Source: Ovis canadensis
Taxonomy: Eukaryota > Chordata > Mammalia > Artiodactyla > Bovidae
DNA: 64,000 bases
Assembly (NCBI RefSeq): GCF_042477335.2
Contig: NC_091250.1
Coordinates: 133,831,384-133,895,383 of the forward strand
Reading direction: 5' to 3'
Shown: positions 32,946 to 44,889 of the stretch, piece by piece
Numbering within the stretch: the stretch's first letter is position 1
Layout of the letters: every line of letters begins with the position of its first letter
Notes under the pieces: model-generated
What the model saw: only the letters and a program-made list of their open reading frames with translations
Databases searched by the model: none
What the model was told of the DNA's origin: nothing
Made by a program: the position numbers and the translations under genes

Positions 32946-33815
32946 TGCGGGCACCTAGGGCAAACACTGACAGACAGATCCGTGGGGTGTCTCTGGGAGC
33001 CCCCGTCCTGCCGAGGATGAGGCGCCTGTCCTTTGCGGCACCACACTGCCTTCGTGCCAGCCTCACGTCGGTCCTGGTGTCCGCTCAAGTCCTCCAGCTT
33101 TGTTCTTTTCCAGACCGTTTGGATGGTTCTCGCTCTTTGCCTCTCCCTCATGGTCTCCTGCTTGTCGGGGCCCCATTTCTCATTCCTACAGGCAGGAAAA
33201 TGGGCTACAGCGGCCCTCACTGCCTGGCCCACAACTGGAGCTGGCCTGGCGTCAAAGCCAGAGGAGGAGGAGGACTGGAAAACACTGAAGCCTCAGACGG
33301 GCGTCACTCTTCAAGTTCCAACCCCCTTTTCAGCCTGTTGCCTTTTGTGCACGTTTTCTTCTACTATTTTGTCCAGAGCTTTCACCTGTAATCAGCGGGA
33401 GGGGCCGGCACGAACCGAACCCTTTCACTTCACAAAAGGGAGGCAGATGGAGCGGGGAAGGTGGGAGGGAGGCGTCTGCCAAACAGGGCGGGAGGCAGTG
33501 CGCTCCCTTAGGGCCTCTCTGGGGACAGACGCCCGTTGCATGGCTTCCTGAACTTTTTGCATGTTTAAGTTGTTTTCAATTAAGTTTTATTCAAAAAATC
33601 AGTACAGATCAAATATAGACACAAATTCTCAACAAAATGTTAACAAATGCAATTCTGTAACATATAGAAAGAATTATATATCATGCCAAGTGGGATTCAT
33701 TCCAGGCATGTAAGGTTGGTTTAAAATTAAAAAATCAATTACTGTAACACACCATATCAATAGAAAAAAGACAAAACCATTATCTTAACAAATGCAGAAA
33801 AAGCATTTGACAAAG

Positions 33816-34640
33816 CACAAGCTGGAATCAAGATTGCCGGGAGAAATATCAATCACCTCAGATATGCAGATGAGACCACCCTTATGGCAGAAAGTGAAGA
33901 GGAACTAAAAAGCCTCTTGATGAAAGTGAAAGAGGAGAGTGAAAAAGTTGGCTTAAAGCTGAACATTCAGAAAACGAAGATCATGGCATCTGGTCCCATC
34001 ACTTCATGGGAAATAGATAGGGAAACAGTGGAAACAGTGTCAGACTTTATTTTTTGGGCTCCAAAATCACTGCAGATGGTGACTGCAGCCATGAAATTAA
34101 AAGACGCTTACTCCTTGGAAGAAAAGTTATGACCAACCTAGATAGCATATTCAAAAGCAGAGACATTACTTTGCCAACAAAGGTCCGTCTAGTCAAGGCT
34201 ATGGTTTTTCCTGTGGTCATGTATGGATGTGAGAGTTGGACTGTGAAGAAAGCTGAGCACCAAAGAATTGATGCTTTTGAACTGTGGTGTTGGAGAAGAC
34301 TCTTGAGAGTTTCTTGGACTGGAAGGAGATCTAACCAGTCCATCCTAAAGGAGATCAGCCCTGGGATTTCTTTGGAAGGAATGATGCTAAAGCTGAAACT
34401 CCAGTACTTTGGCCACCTCATGCCAAGAGTTGACTCACTGGAAAAGACTCTGATGCTGGGAGGGATTGGGGGCAGAAGGGGACGACAGAGGATGAGATGG
34501 CTGGATGGCATCACGGACTCCATGGACGTGAGTCTGAGTGAACTCCGGGAGATGGTGATGGACAGGGAGGCCTGGCGTGCTGCGATTCATGGGGTCGCAG
34601 AGAGTCGGACACGACTGAGCGACTGAACTGAACTGAACTG
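33816..34640 (+). mobile_element. BovB LINE, 3' fragment, inside L1
   Basis: It begins at CACAAGCTGGAATCAAGATT, just upstream of the catalytic YADET (YADD in other copies), and runs to the typical CGACTGAACTGAACTGAAC tail. It is strongly 5'-truncated. A shift near 34,055 splits the remaining frame (33,884-34,132 against 34,054-34,626). L1 sequence resumes directly after it. Confidence 0.92.
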
Positions 34641-35249
34641 AACGCTTCTTCATGATAAAAACTATTTGACAAAACAGGAATGTAAGGAAACTTCATCAAC
34701 TGATAAAGGACAAACATTACACTCAGTGGTGAAAACCCTGAGAAACGGTCCTGTCTCAGACCAGTGGCGAGACAAAGGCCTCTGCTGCCGATGTTGTGCG
34801 GGACTTCCAGACACGGCAGCTGAGCAAGGAGAACGAGCTAGAAGGCACACAGAAGCCGTCTCTCTCTGCAGACGATGTGATGCTGTAGAAAGAGAACCCT
34901 AAGGAACCCACACAAGGAAGCTGTTGGAGTAAATGAGTCCAGCAAGGCTGCAGGAAACAAGAGCAACGCATAGAACAGCTGCGTCCCTACTCACTGGCAA
35001 TGACCAACCCTACAGTCCACTTCAGAAAGCAATTACATTCATAATAGTGAAAAATACTCAGGAATAAATGTCTAAAAATGAATATAAAACATGGTTGAGA
35101 TTAAAGAAGGCCCCAATAAATGGAAGACATCCTCTGTCCATGGATTAGAGAGCTTAATATTGTTAAGATGGCAACACTTCCCAAATTCACCTACAGATTC
35201 AATGCAATCCCTCTCAAAATTCCATCTGCCTTCTACGTACAAATTTACA

Positions 35250-36728
35250 GTTCAGTACAGTCGTTCAGTCGTGTCCGACTTTGCAACCCCATGAATCGCA
35301 GCACGCCAGGCCTCCCTGTCCATTACCATCTCCCAGAGTTCACCCAAACTCATGTCCATTGAGTCGGTGATGCCATCCAGCCATCTCATCCTCTGTCGTC
35401 CCCTTCTCCTCCTGCCCCCAACCCCTCCCAGCATCAGGGTCTTTTCCAATGAGTCAGCTCTTTGCATCAGGTGGCCAAAGTACTGGAGTTTCAGCTTTAG
35501 CATCAGTCCTTACAAAGAACACCAAGGACTGATCTCCTTTAGAATGGACTGGTTGGATCTCCCTACAGTCCAAGGGACTCTCAAGAGTCTTCTCCAACAT
35601 CACAGTTCAAAAGCATCAATTCTTTGGTGCTCAGCTTTCTTCACAGTCCAACTCTCACAACCAAGCATGACCAGTGGAAAAACCATAGCCTTGACTAGAC
35701 GGACCTTTGTTGGCAAAGTAATGTCTCTGCTTTTGAATATGCTATCTAGGTTGGTCATAACTTTCCTTCCAAGGAGCAAGCGTCTTTTAATTTTATGGCT
35801 GCAGTCACCATCTGCAGTGATTTTGGAGCCCCCAAAAATAAAGTCTGACACTGTTTCCACTGTTTCCCCATCTATTTCCCATGAAGTGATGGGACCAGAT
35901 GCCATGATCTTCGTTTTCTGAATGTTCAGCTTTAGGCCAACGTTTTCACTCTCCTCTTTCACTTTCATCAAGAGGTTTTTTAGCTCCTCTTCACTTTCTG
36001 CCATAAGGGTGGTGTCATCTGCATATCTGAGGTGATTGATATTTCTCCCGGCAATCTTGATTCCAGCTTGTTTCTTCCAGTCCAGCGTTTCTCATGATAT
36101 ACTCTTCACAGATGTTAAATAAGCAGGTGACAATATACAGCCTTAACATACTCCTTTTCCTATTTGGAACCAGTCTGTTGTTCCACGTCCAGTTCTAACT
36201 GTTGCTTCCTGACCTGCATGTAGGTTTCTCAAGAGGCAGGTCAGGTGCTCTGGTATTCCCATCTCTCTCAGAATTTTCCAGTTTATTGTGATCCACACAG
36301 TCAAAGCCTTTGGCATAGTCAATAAAGCAGAAATAGATGTTTTTCTGGAACTCTCTTGCTTTTTCAATGATCCAGTGGATGTTGGCAATTTGATCTGTGG
36401 TTCCTCTGCCTTTTCTAAAACCAGCTTGAACACCAGGAAGTTCACGGTTCACGTATTGCTGAAGCCTGTATTGGAGAATTTTGAGCATTATTTTACTAGC
36501 GTGTGAGATGAGTGCAATTGTGCGGTAGTTTGAGCATTCTTTGGCATTGCCTTTCTTTGGGACTGGAATGAACACTGACCTTTTCCAGTCCTGTGGCCAC
36601 TGCTGAGTTTTCCAAATTTGCTGGCATATTGAGTGCATCACTTTCACAGCATCATCTTCCAGGATTTGAAATAGCTCAGCTGGGATTCCATCACCTCCAC
36701 TAGCTTTGTTTGTAGTGATGCTGACTAG
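35250..36728 (-). mobile_element. BovB LINE, minus orientation, inside L1, with target duplication
   Basis: This is a 1.48-kb reversed BovB covering the reverse transcriptase through the 3' end. The 3' tail starts at 35,250 (GTTCAGTACAGTCGTTCAGT) and the truncated 5' edge is near GATGCTGACTAG. The 9-base sequence AAATTTACA flanks it at 35,241-35,249 and 36,729-36,737, a clean target-site duplication. Frames on minus carry SNYRTIALISHASK, FIDYAKGFDCVDHNK and the [13 protein letters not shown] end; breaks lie between them. Confidence 0.93.
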
Positions 36729-37609
36729 AAATTTACAAGCTGACTCTAAAATTCATAGGGAAATGTAAGGAATCTTTGGGTATGTAAGGAGCAGCGAAAA
36801 CAATCTTGAGAAGAACACCACTGAGGACTCACACTTCTCAATTTCAGAACTCAGTGCGAAGCTATGGTAACCAAGTCAGTGTAGCGCCGGCATAAAGACA
36901 GAGACACAGACGGATGCACGAGAAGTCAAGAGTTCAGAGGTCAACCATTATGTTCACACTCCACTGACTTGCAGTAAGTGTGCCAAGACCATCCAGTGGG
37001 GGAAGAACAGTCTTTTAAACAAATATCGCTGAGACAACTGGATATCCACACACAAAAGAATGAATTTGGGTATTACCTCACGCCACATACAAAGGTTAAC
37101 TAAAAGTGGATCGAATAGGCCTAAATGTAAGAGCTAAGACACCGGAGAAAATCTGCATGGCCTCACATTCTGCAAAGAAGGCGGCAGTGTAGCACCAAAA
37201 GCACAAGCAACAACAAAAATAAATGGAAGTTCATCAGAATTGTGGCTTCGGTGTTTAAAGGCCACTATTAAGAAAAAGACAACCCACAGAACGGGAGAAA
37301 ATATTTGCATATTATGTATCTGGTAAGAGTCTAGCATCCAAAATACAAATAGAACTCTTAACACTTGGCAGTAGAAAGACAGCCCAATTCAAAAAACAGG
37401 CAAAGGACGTGAAAAGCCACCTCTCCAAAGAAGATATTCCACTGGCCAATAAACACATCGAAAGATGCTCAGCATCATTTGGTTGTATTGGGAAAAGCAA
37501 ATCAAAACCACAAGACATTCACCCGCAGGATGGCTACCGCACAGATGAATGAAGGACAGCAGCGACTTTGAGTGAGAACTTGGAGAAAACAGAACCTTAG
37601 TGCACTGCT

Positions 37610-37816
37610 GGAGTGAAGTGAAGTCGCTCAGCTGTGCCCGACTCTTTGCGACCCCACAGACTGCAGCCTGCCAGGCTCCTCTGTCCATGGGATTTTCCAG
37701 GCAAGAGGACTGGAGTGGATGGCCATTTCCTTCTCCAGGGAATCTTCCCAACCCAGGGCTCGAACCTGGATCTTCCGCATTGTAGACAGAGGCTTTACCT
37801 TCTGAGCCACCGGGAA
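37610..37816 (-). repeat. Bov-tA SINE, minus orientation, inside L1
   Basis: On plus it reads GTGAAGTGAAGTCGCTCAGC, CCATGGGATTTTCCAGGCAA and ends with the reversed tRNA-Glu head (GAGGCTTTACCTTCTGAGCC). L1 sequence is present on both sides. Confidence 0.9.
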
Positions 37817-37882
37817 TATAAACAGTAGGGCTGCTGCGGAAAACTGCACAGAGGTCTCTCAAAGTTTTAAACAGAGAATTAG

Positions 37883-38835
37883 TGTTGTTGCTGTTCGTTC
37901 ACCAGGTCGCGTCTGACTCTGCACCCTTGTGGGCTACAGCACGCCAGGCCCCCGTTCCTCACTAGTCCCCTGAGCCTGTTCAAGCTCACGCCCACTGAGT
38001 CAGTGATGCCATCCAACCGTCTCCTCCTCTGTCGCCCCTGCCTCTTCTTGCCCTCAGTCTTTCCCAACATCAGGGTCTTTTCCAGTGAACTGGTTCTTTG
38101 CATCAGGTGGCCAGAGTATTGGAGCTTCAGCTTCAGTCCTTCCAATGAACATTTAGGGCTGAATTCCTTTAGGATTGACTGGTTGGATCTCCTTGCTGTC
38201 CAAGGAACTCTCAAGAGTCTTCACCAGCACCACAGTTCGAAAGCATCAATTTTTCAGCACTCGGCCTTCATGTCCAACTCTCACATCCATACACGACTAC
38301 TGGAAAAACCATAGCTTTGACTATATGGACCTTTGTTGGTAAAGTGATGTCTCTGCTTTTTTTTTTTTTTTAATACTTACAATGTCTATTTACTATCATG
38401 CCAGGCTCCTCTGTCCCTGGGGTTTCTCAGACAGGAATACTGGAGCGAGTTGTCTGCTTTTTAATATGCCATCTACATCTGCCATGGCAGGTGGCTCAGA
38501 CAGCGAAGCATCTGCCTGTAGTGCAGGAGACCCAGGTCCGATCCCTGCGTCGGGAAGATCCTCTGGAGGAGGCAATGGCGCCCCACTCTAGTACTCTTGC
38601 CTGGAAAATCCCATGGACAGAGGAGCGTGGTAGGCTACAGCCCACGGGGTCACGAAGAGTCAGACACGACTGAGCGACTTCACTTTCCTTCCCTTTCTTC
38701 CAAGGAGCGAACAACTTTTGCTTTTGTGGCTGCAGTCACCATCTGCAATGATGTTGGAGCCCAAGAAAATAAAACCTGTCCCTGTTTCCACTTTTCCGCC
38801 CTCTATCTGCCATGAAGCGATGGGACTAGATGTCA
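37883..38835 (-). mobile_element. BovB LINE 3' part, minus orientation, split by SINE insertions
   Basis: Reversed BovB sequence runs 37,883-38,360 and resumes at about 38,690-38,835 with CAAGGAGCGAACAACTTTTG. In between are a T-run with a BOV-A piece (about 38,362-38,450) and a full Bov-tA (about 38,478-38,690). A partial repeat of TGTCTCTGCTTTT on both sides of the first insert looks like its target duplication. Confidence 0.85.
38478..38690 (+). repeat. Bov-tA SINE inside BovB
   Basis: It starts with a tRNA-Glu-like head (GGTGGCTCAGACAGCGAAGC, GGTCCGATCCCTGCGTC as B-box) and continues with AATGGCGCCCCACTCTAG and the CACGACTGAGCGACTTCAC end. Confidence 0.9.
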
Positions 38836-39059
38836 GGAGAACTAATATAGGATGCCATAATTCCACTTCCTCAGACTGGGAGGTGCACCTGAAGTGAGCC
38901 AGGACTAAGTCACGAAGAGCACCTCAGCTCCTCCGTGAGTGCTGACATCACTGTGAAGGTTGGGCAGGGCTTGCGTGCTTTTCTGTGTATACATTATGTT
39001 CCGTATACAAGTGCATTATCAGATATCTTCTCCCAGCGTGGGCTGTCCTTTCATTCTCT

Positions 39060-39092
39060 CTCTCATACACGTGTGTGTGTGTGTGTGTACAT
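39060..39092. repeat. (TG)n microsatellite
   Basis: CACGTGTGTGTGTGTGTGTG follows a short CT-rich run. Confidence 0.85.
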
Positions 39093-39114
39093 GTACAGAT
39101 ACGTACATATTTAG

Positions 39115-39320
39115 AGCTTCCCAGGCGGCTCAGTGGTGAAGGATCCATCTGCGAGTGCAGGAGACACCAGAGATTCAGCTTCTGTCCCTGCGTGAGGAAG
39201 ATCCCCCGGAGAAGGAGATGGCAGCCTACTGCAGTATTCCCGCCTGGGAAATCCACGGACAGAGGAGCCTGGCGGGCTGCAGCCACAGGGTCAGAGTCGG
39301 ACACAGCGGAGCACGGACGC
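39115..39320 (+). repeat. Bov-tA SINE
   Basis: The head GAGCTTCCCAGGCGGCTCAG leads to GGAGAAGGAGATGGCAGCCT and ends GTCGGACACAGCGGAGCACG. It is moderately diverged. Confidence 0.88.
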
Positions 39321-40189
39321 ACATACGTACTCAGGCCGACCGCCTGCTTTGCAGAGCAGTTCTGAGTCTGCAGAATAGCTGAAGGGAGCGTGCAGAGAGT
39401 TCTCAGTCACCAGCCCCTCCCTCCTCTGCTGTCACCAACCCTGACATTAGCGTGGCCCAGACGATGGGCAACGTGGACACATCACTGCATGGTAGCTTTA
39501 AGGGTGTCGGCACATGCATGCCTGTGTTCACTGCCTCAGTGTCACACGAAAGGGCTTCACAGTCCTCAGCGCCCCCTGTGCTGCCTCTGTCCGTCCCTCC
39601 CCACCCGAAACCCTGGCAGCCGCCGGTGCTCTCGTGGGTCTCCGGGCTTGCCTTTCCCAGAACGTCGTGGAGCTGAAATCCAGCAGTACGTGGCGCTTCA
39701 GAGTGGCGCCCTTCCCCTGGTGCCGTGCTTCTGAGGGACTCTGTGTCTCTTCTGTGGCTCCTGGCTCTCTTTTCATCCCTGTGTAACTGCTTTACCCGCG
39801 CGCCAGTGCGGCCACTCACCCGCCAAAGCACGTGCGCGGTCGCGTCCCCAGGTTTGCTGACGCCCTGTTTATCTGCTCCTGCTCTTCACTCTTGTTGCTT
39901 ATCTACTTTTTCATGGCTTGTTCTTTGGTGTCATATTAGAAACTCTCATGAGTGGCTTTCTAGAAGTTTTATGTTTTTTTTTTTTTTCTTGTATATGATG
40001 CAAGGTATGGATTAAGTCTTTTTTTAAACATATGGATATCCAATTTTTCCAGCATCATTTGTTGAAAAGACTATCCTTTCTCCAATTACCTTTATTCAAA
40101 ATCAACTGACCATACTTATACTTGTGGGCCCACTGATCACTTAGGTATCTTTACAGCAACACCACACTATTTAGATTACTGTACTTTTA

Positions 40190-40565
40190 TAAGAGGAGGA
40201 GGCAATGGCACCCCACTCCAGCACTCTTACCTGGAAAATCCCATGGACGGAGCCTGGCGGGCTGCAGTCCATGGGGTCGCTGAGGGTCGGATACGACTGA
40301 GCGACTTCACTTTCACGCATTGGAGGAGGCGATGGCAGCCCACTCCAGTGCTCTTGCCTGGAGAATCCCATGGACGGAGCCTGGTAGGCTGCAGTCCATG
40401 GGGTTGCAAAGAGTCGGACATGACTGAGTGACTTCACTTTCACTTTTCACTTTCATTCATTGGAGAAGGAAATGGCAGCCCACTCCAGTGCTCTTGCCTG
40501 GAGAATCCCAGGGACAGGGAGCCTGGTGGGCTGCTGTCTACAGGGTCGCGCAGGGTTGGACGCGG
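40190..40565 (+). repeat. Triple tandem BOV-A SINE
   Basis: Three consecutive BOV-A units start at about 40,195, 40,322 and 40,463, each with GG(A/C)A(C/G)CCCACTCCAG and a GACTGAG-type end. The linker TTCACTTTCAC separates them. BOV-A2 is normally a dimer, so this is one unit more than usual. Confidence 0.88.
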
Positions 40566-41067
40566 CTGGAGAGACAGCGGCACTTCCATAAGGACTGAAG
40601 CTACACGGCGTGAGCCGTGAAGTCTGTCCTCGTCTGAACTCGCTGTGGCTGCTCTAGCTCCCCTGCTGCTCCAAACGGACTTTAAAACCGTGTGTCAATT
40701 AGAAACGCGTGATGGGGTTTCCACTGGGACGACACTGAATGTGTAGACTGATTTGATGTCCTAACAATACTGTATTTTCTAAACTAATGAATACTGTGTA
40801 ACTTTCCACTTATTAAGGGTCTTCAGAGCAAAGTTGCCTAGTTTTCAGTTATAAATCTTGCATATCTATTACAGATTATCTTCAAAATTTAGTATCTGTT
40901 GACACTATTGTAAACCATGTTTTTTCTAATTTCAACTTTCAATAGTTGTTGCTATTTGGAAATAGAACTTTTAAAATTTGTTTATTAACCTTATATTCTA
41001 GAACTCTGCTAAAACCATTAGTTCTAGTAGCTCTTTTTGTAGTTTCCACAGATTTTTTCTCACCTAG

Positions 41068-41205
41068 AGCAGTGATTCTCAACTGAGGGCAATTTCCCCT
41101 TTAAGGGACATTTCCAATACCTGGAGATGCTTTTGGTTGTGACAAGTGGTATGTTACTGGTATCCAGGGGGCTGAGATAGAGGTGCTGCCAAAGGCCCTA
41201 TGGTT
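41068..41205 (+). mobile_element. MER20 (hAT-Charlie) non-autonomous DNA transposon, 5' part
   Basis: AGCAGTGATTCTCAACTGAG followed by GACATTTCCAATACCTGGAG and TTTTGGTTGTGACAAGTGG matches the left part of MER20 as remembered. The 3' end is lost or too diverged to place. Confidence 0.7.
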
Positions 41206-41577
41206 CACTGGAAACATCACTCCTCCACCCTGGTAAGGAGCTATCTGGACCACAATCTCCATGGCCAAGGTGAGGAAAGTCTGGCGTGGACGATCACGTC
41301 ATCTTCAAATAAGCTGTCTTGCTTGTTCCTTCCTGACCTGGAGGCTGTAATCTCTTGCCTCGTCACACCGGCTAGAACTCCTAGTATAATGCTGAATGCT
41401 TGTTCCTGATCTTGAAGGGAAAGAAATTCAGTCTTTCATCATTCCGTTTTGTCAGCTATAGGCATTTCATAGATGTCCTTATCATGCTGAAAAACCTTCA
41501 TTTTATTCCTAGCTTGTCGACAGTATTTTTCTTTTTAATCAGGAATGGATGCTGAATTTTGTCAAATGCTTTTTCTT

Positions 41578-41667
41578 TAAAAAATTTGTTTTGGCCACAC
41601 GGCATGTGGGATTGAACCTGCACCCCTGCAGTGACAGCGTGGAGCCGTGACCGTGGCATCGCAGGCA
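41578..41667 (-). repeat. CHR-2-like SINE, minus orientation
   Basis: TTTTGGCCACACGGCATGTG followed by GATTGAACCTGCACCCCTGC is the reverse complement of a CHR-2 SINE. A Bov-tA follows 30 bases later. Confidence 0.7.
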
Positions 41668-41697
41668 AGTGCCGTCAGATGCTTTTCCCACGTCTTG

Positions 41698-41885
41698 TGT
41701 TAGTGGCTTAGTCGTGTCCGGCTCTTCAAACCCCGTGGACTGTAGCCCGCCAGGCTCCTCTGTCCATGGAATTATCCGGGCAAGAATGCTGGAGTGGGTT
41801 GCCATTTCCTTCTCCAGGGGAATCTTCCTGACCCAGGGATCAAACCAGGGTCTCCTGCACTGCAGAGATTCCTTACCATCATCGC
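41698..41885 (-). repeat. Bov-tA SINE, minus orientation
   Basis: It reads TTAGTGGCTTAGTCGTGTCC, CCGTGGACTGTAGCCCGCCA, ending in reversed head sequence (CAAACCAGGGTCTCCTGCAC, then AGAGATTCCTTACCATC). Confidence 0.9.
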
Positions 41886-43230
41886 TAGAAAGAAGTCCCT
41901 GCGTCTTGAGAGGACCCGCTTGGTTTCCTTTTTCACTGTAATGCCGTAAATCGCACTGACCCATCTCTGAACACTAAGCCAGCTTTACCCTCCTGCGATG
42001 AGCTCCACTTGGTCGACGCTGCATCACCCTCTTTATATAGCATTGCATTGTTTGCTAAAAAATGTTTTATGAGAATTTTTATTTCTGTTATGAGAATACT
42101 AGTCTGCGGTTCTCTTTTGTTGTGATGTCTGTGTCAGATTCTGGCATTAGAATAATGCTACCCTCACAGGATGAGCTGGCAAAACTTTCCTTCAGTTTAA
42201 AGAACCCCTGGAGGATTGGTAATATTCCTTCTTTAGGTTGGTGGAATCCCCAGGAAAGCCATCTAGGTATGGAGTTTTCTTTGAGGAAAAGGTTTTAACT
42301 ATAAATTCAATGCTTTAATAGTTATAGGGATATACTGACTTTTCTATCTCTTCTGGAGTGAGTTTTCGCAGTGTCTTCCAAGGAATTTGTTCCCTTAGTG
42401 CAAGTGATTGAATTTATTGGCAGAGAGTTGCTCATGTTCTCTGACTACCCTTTTAGCAATGACATCATCACCTTCATTCATGATACTGTTAGTCTCTTTT
42501 TCCCCTTGTTCAACCTGGCAGAAATTACTCATTTTATTCATCATCTCAAAGAATCAGCTTTTGGTTTCATTGATTTTTCTCTATTGTCTTTTATTTATTT
42601 CTGCTCTGATACTTATCGTTTCCCTTTTTGTACTTAAAGAGTTTCATTCGCTCTTATTTTTCTAGTTTATTAAGATGAGTGATTTGAGACAACTTTTGAA
42701 ATGCTGCATTTTCATTTTTTTCATTCAGTTTAAAATTTTAATTTCCCCTTTGATTTCTCCTTTAATCTATGGGTAATGTACAAGTCAATAGATTTTTAAA
42801 TATTTGGATGATTTTCCAGATATATGCTATTAATTTCTAGCTTATTCCATGGTAGTTAGGGAACATATTTGCCCACAACATGAAACATCTGGGTAAATGT
42901 TGCTTACATAGTTGATAATGTGCGTCCTACAAAAGCTATTAGATCCAGTTGGTTGATGGTATCACTCAACTCTGCCACGTCCTTGGTCAATTTCTGGGTG
43001 TTTGTTCTGTCATTACATGAGAAAGTGGTACTGAGATTTCCAACTACAGCTGTGGGTTTGTCTGCCTCTCCTTGCAGAAGTATCAGTTTTTGCTTCGTGC
43101 ATTTTGAAGTTTTATTATCAGAGACAGAACTGTATAGGATTGTTACATCTTCTGATGCATTTACCCATCCATCATTATCAAACCTTTCTGACTTCTGATT
43201 GGTCTTTGTTATGAAACCTACGAGAGGGAC

Positions 43231-43335
43231 AGGGAAGTCGCTCAGTCATGTCCGACTCTTAGGGACCCCATGGACTGTGGCCTACCAGGCTCCTCCATCC
43301 ATGGGATTTTCCAGGCAAGAGTGCTGGAGTGGGGG
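43231..43335 (-). repeat. BOV-A SINE fragment, copy 1 of a near-identical pair
   Basis: The 99 bases 43,231-43,329 are identical to 44,291-44,389, including the unusual variant CTTAGGGACCCC in place of the common CTTTGCGACCCC. This copy stops after GTGCTGGAG and lacks a partner unit. Confidence 0.9.
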
Positions 43336-44136
43336 GACAGCCTTCGGCGTGCACATGTGAGGCGAGCCGCCTCAGAACGCAGGGCCACGAGTCCAGGAGG
43401 GATGTGGTCCAGAGACACAGAACTGGATTAAGATGGTGCTACTGCAGCTCCTCAAGCAGGATCAGTATCAATAGTGCCCCAGCAAAACGAAATACAAAGT
43501 CTGAATAAGCTCCCGGCCCCAAGGGAGTCACACTGTCTAGAAATCTGCGCCTGGCTGCAGCTCACACCAGCGTGAGCCGCAGCCGCTGAGCGCAAGCGCG
43601 CCCTGGGCAGCACCGCGCGCTCCTGTGTCGTTCACCGGGTCTCCCACAGAAGCTGCCTCAGGTCTTTCTCGCACTGCTTCGCTCTTGCCTCCCTTCTCAG
43701 TTTCAGTGGCTGCTTCCTCCCCTTAGTCACAGTAAGAAGGGACGTCATTAGAGAATCCCTCACTTTAATTCCAACAAACGTATGAAGTCACTACACCTTC
43801 CTCCATTTACGAGGAGAAGCGATTTCCCAAAGCAAATGCTTCCCTATGCTCTGGATGTCATCCCCTCCCACCTTCTTCGGGACCCCTGTGCACCTGCCCT
43901 GCCCCTGCTTGCCGGCTAGAGGCTGCCCCAGTCCCCACCATCACTCCAGCTTCGCTCTCCACACCAAGGCACTGAGTTACCTCCGCTTACCCTCTCTCCT
44001 TTCTACACTCCTCCCCTTAGGTTAAAGGGAGCTTTCCAATGAAACAATGTTATTCTTGGCAAGGTCACCAAAGATCTCATTGTTGCTAAGTTCAACATGC
44101 AACTTTCACTCTTTCCCCTACTTTTAAAGGGGTATG

Positions 44137-44395
44137 CTGCTGCTGCTGCTAAGTCGCTTCAGTCGTGTCTGACTCTGTGCGACCCCATAGATGGCAGCCC
44201 ACCAGGCTCCCCTGTCCCTGGGATTCTCCAGGCAAGAACACTGGAGTGGGTTGCCATTTCCTTCTCCAATGCATGAAAGTGAAAAGTGAAAGGGAAGTCG
44301 CTCAGTCATGTCCGACTCTTAGGGACCCCATGGACTGTGGCCTACCAGGCTCCTCCATCCATGGGATTTTCCAGGCAAGAGTGCTGGAGAGGGGG
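44137..44395 (-). repeat. BOV-A2 SINE (dimer), minus orientation
   Basis: It begins with a GCTGCTGCTGCTGCTAAGTC stretch, has a first BOV-A unit to about 44,270, a linker (GAAAGTGAAAAGTGAAAGG), and a second unit identical over 99 bases to 43,231-43,329. Confidence 0.9.
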
Positions 44396-44889
44396 GCCAT
44401 TGTGTGCCACTTCTAATTACCCTCCCTGCCTTCCCCCCATCTCCCTGCGGCCCTGGGACCCAATGCTCTTAGTTTTATTCCTGCTTCCTTGGCTGTTCCT
44501 CCCCTCTGAGGACTGCGTCCTCTTTCTAACCACCGTGTCCCCCTCAGGGCTCTCTTCAACTGCCACCTATATGCTAGGGACACCCAAACACAGCCTGACT
44601 CCTTCCTGAGCCCCCAACCCTTGTATGCCACGTAGCAGATGAACACTGGCTGGAGAAGCCGTGCGACTTGTGTGGGCTTCGAGCTGTCTCACTAACTGTG
44701 TCCAGCAGACCCCGGCCAGCTGGCCGCGTAATGCCGCTGCGGAGCACGCTTTGTCACCTCGAAGGCGGGGGTGGGGTGGGAGTTCTCTGAGATGCTCCAG
44801 GGTCACTCAGGCGAACACTTATAAAGCCCTGTACAAACTAACCTGCTTTATTACAAGGATAACACACGCTAGCCTGTCTGGAGAGAGAT

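Larger units (their letters stand above)
33560..37882 (+). mobile_element. L1 LINE, plus orientation, split by two BovB copies and a SINE
   Basis: Four pieces read as one L1 ORF2-to-3' series: 33,560-33,815, 34,641-35,245, 36,729-37,610 and 37,816-37,882. The first carries the GGGATTCATTCCAGGCATG region, the second AATATTGTTAAGATGGCAAC, the third CAAGCTGACTCTAAAATTCA and CAAAGGACGTGAAAAGCC, the last CTCAAAGTTTTAAACAGAGA. The order is collinear with L1, so later elements landed in one older L1. It has no long intact frame. The nested BovB and SINE copies are listed separately. Confidence 0.8.
39890..43215 (-). mobile_element. L1 LINE, minus orientation, interrupted several times
   Basis: Reversed L1 sequence is visible at about 39,890-40,190, 40,690-41,060, 41,280-41,577 and 41,950-43,215. 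Markers include CCAGCATCATTTGTTGAAAA, GTCAAATGCTTTTTCTTTAA and TCTATTGTCTTTTATTTATT. Three BOV-A units, a MER20, a CHR-type SINE and a Bov-tA sit inside or between the pieces. No long frame survives. Confidence 0.75.
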
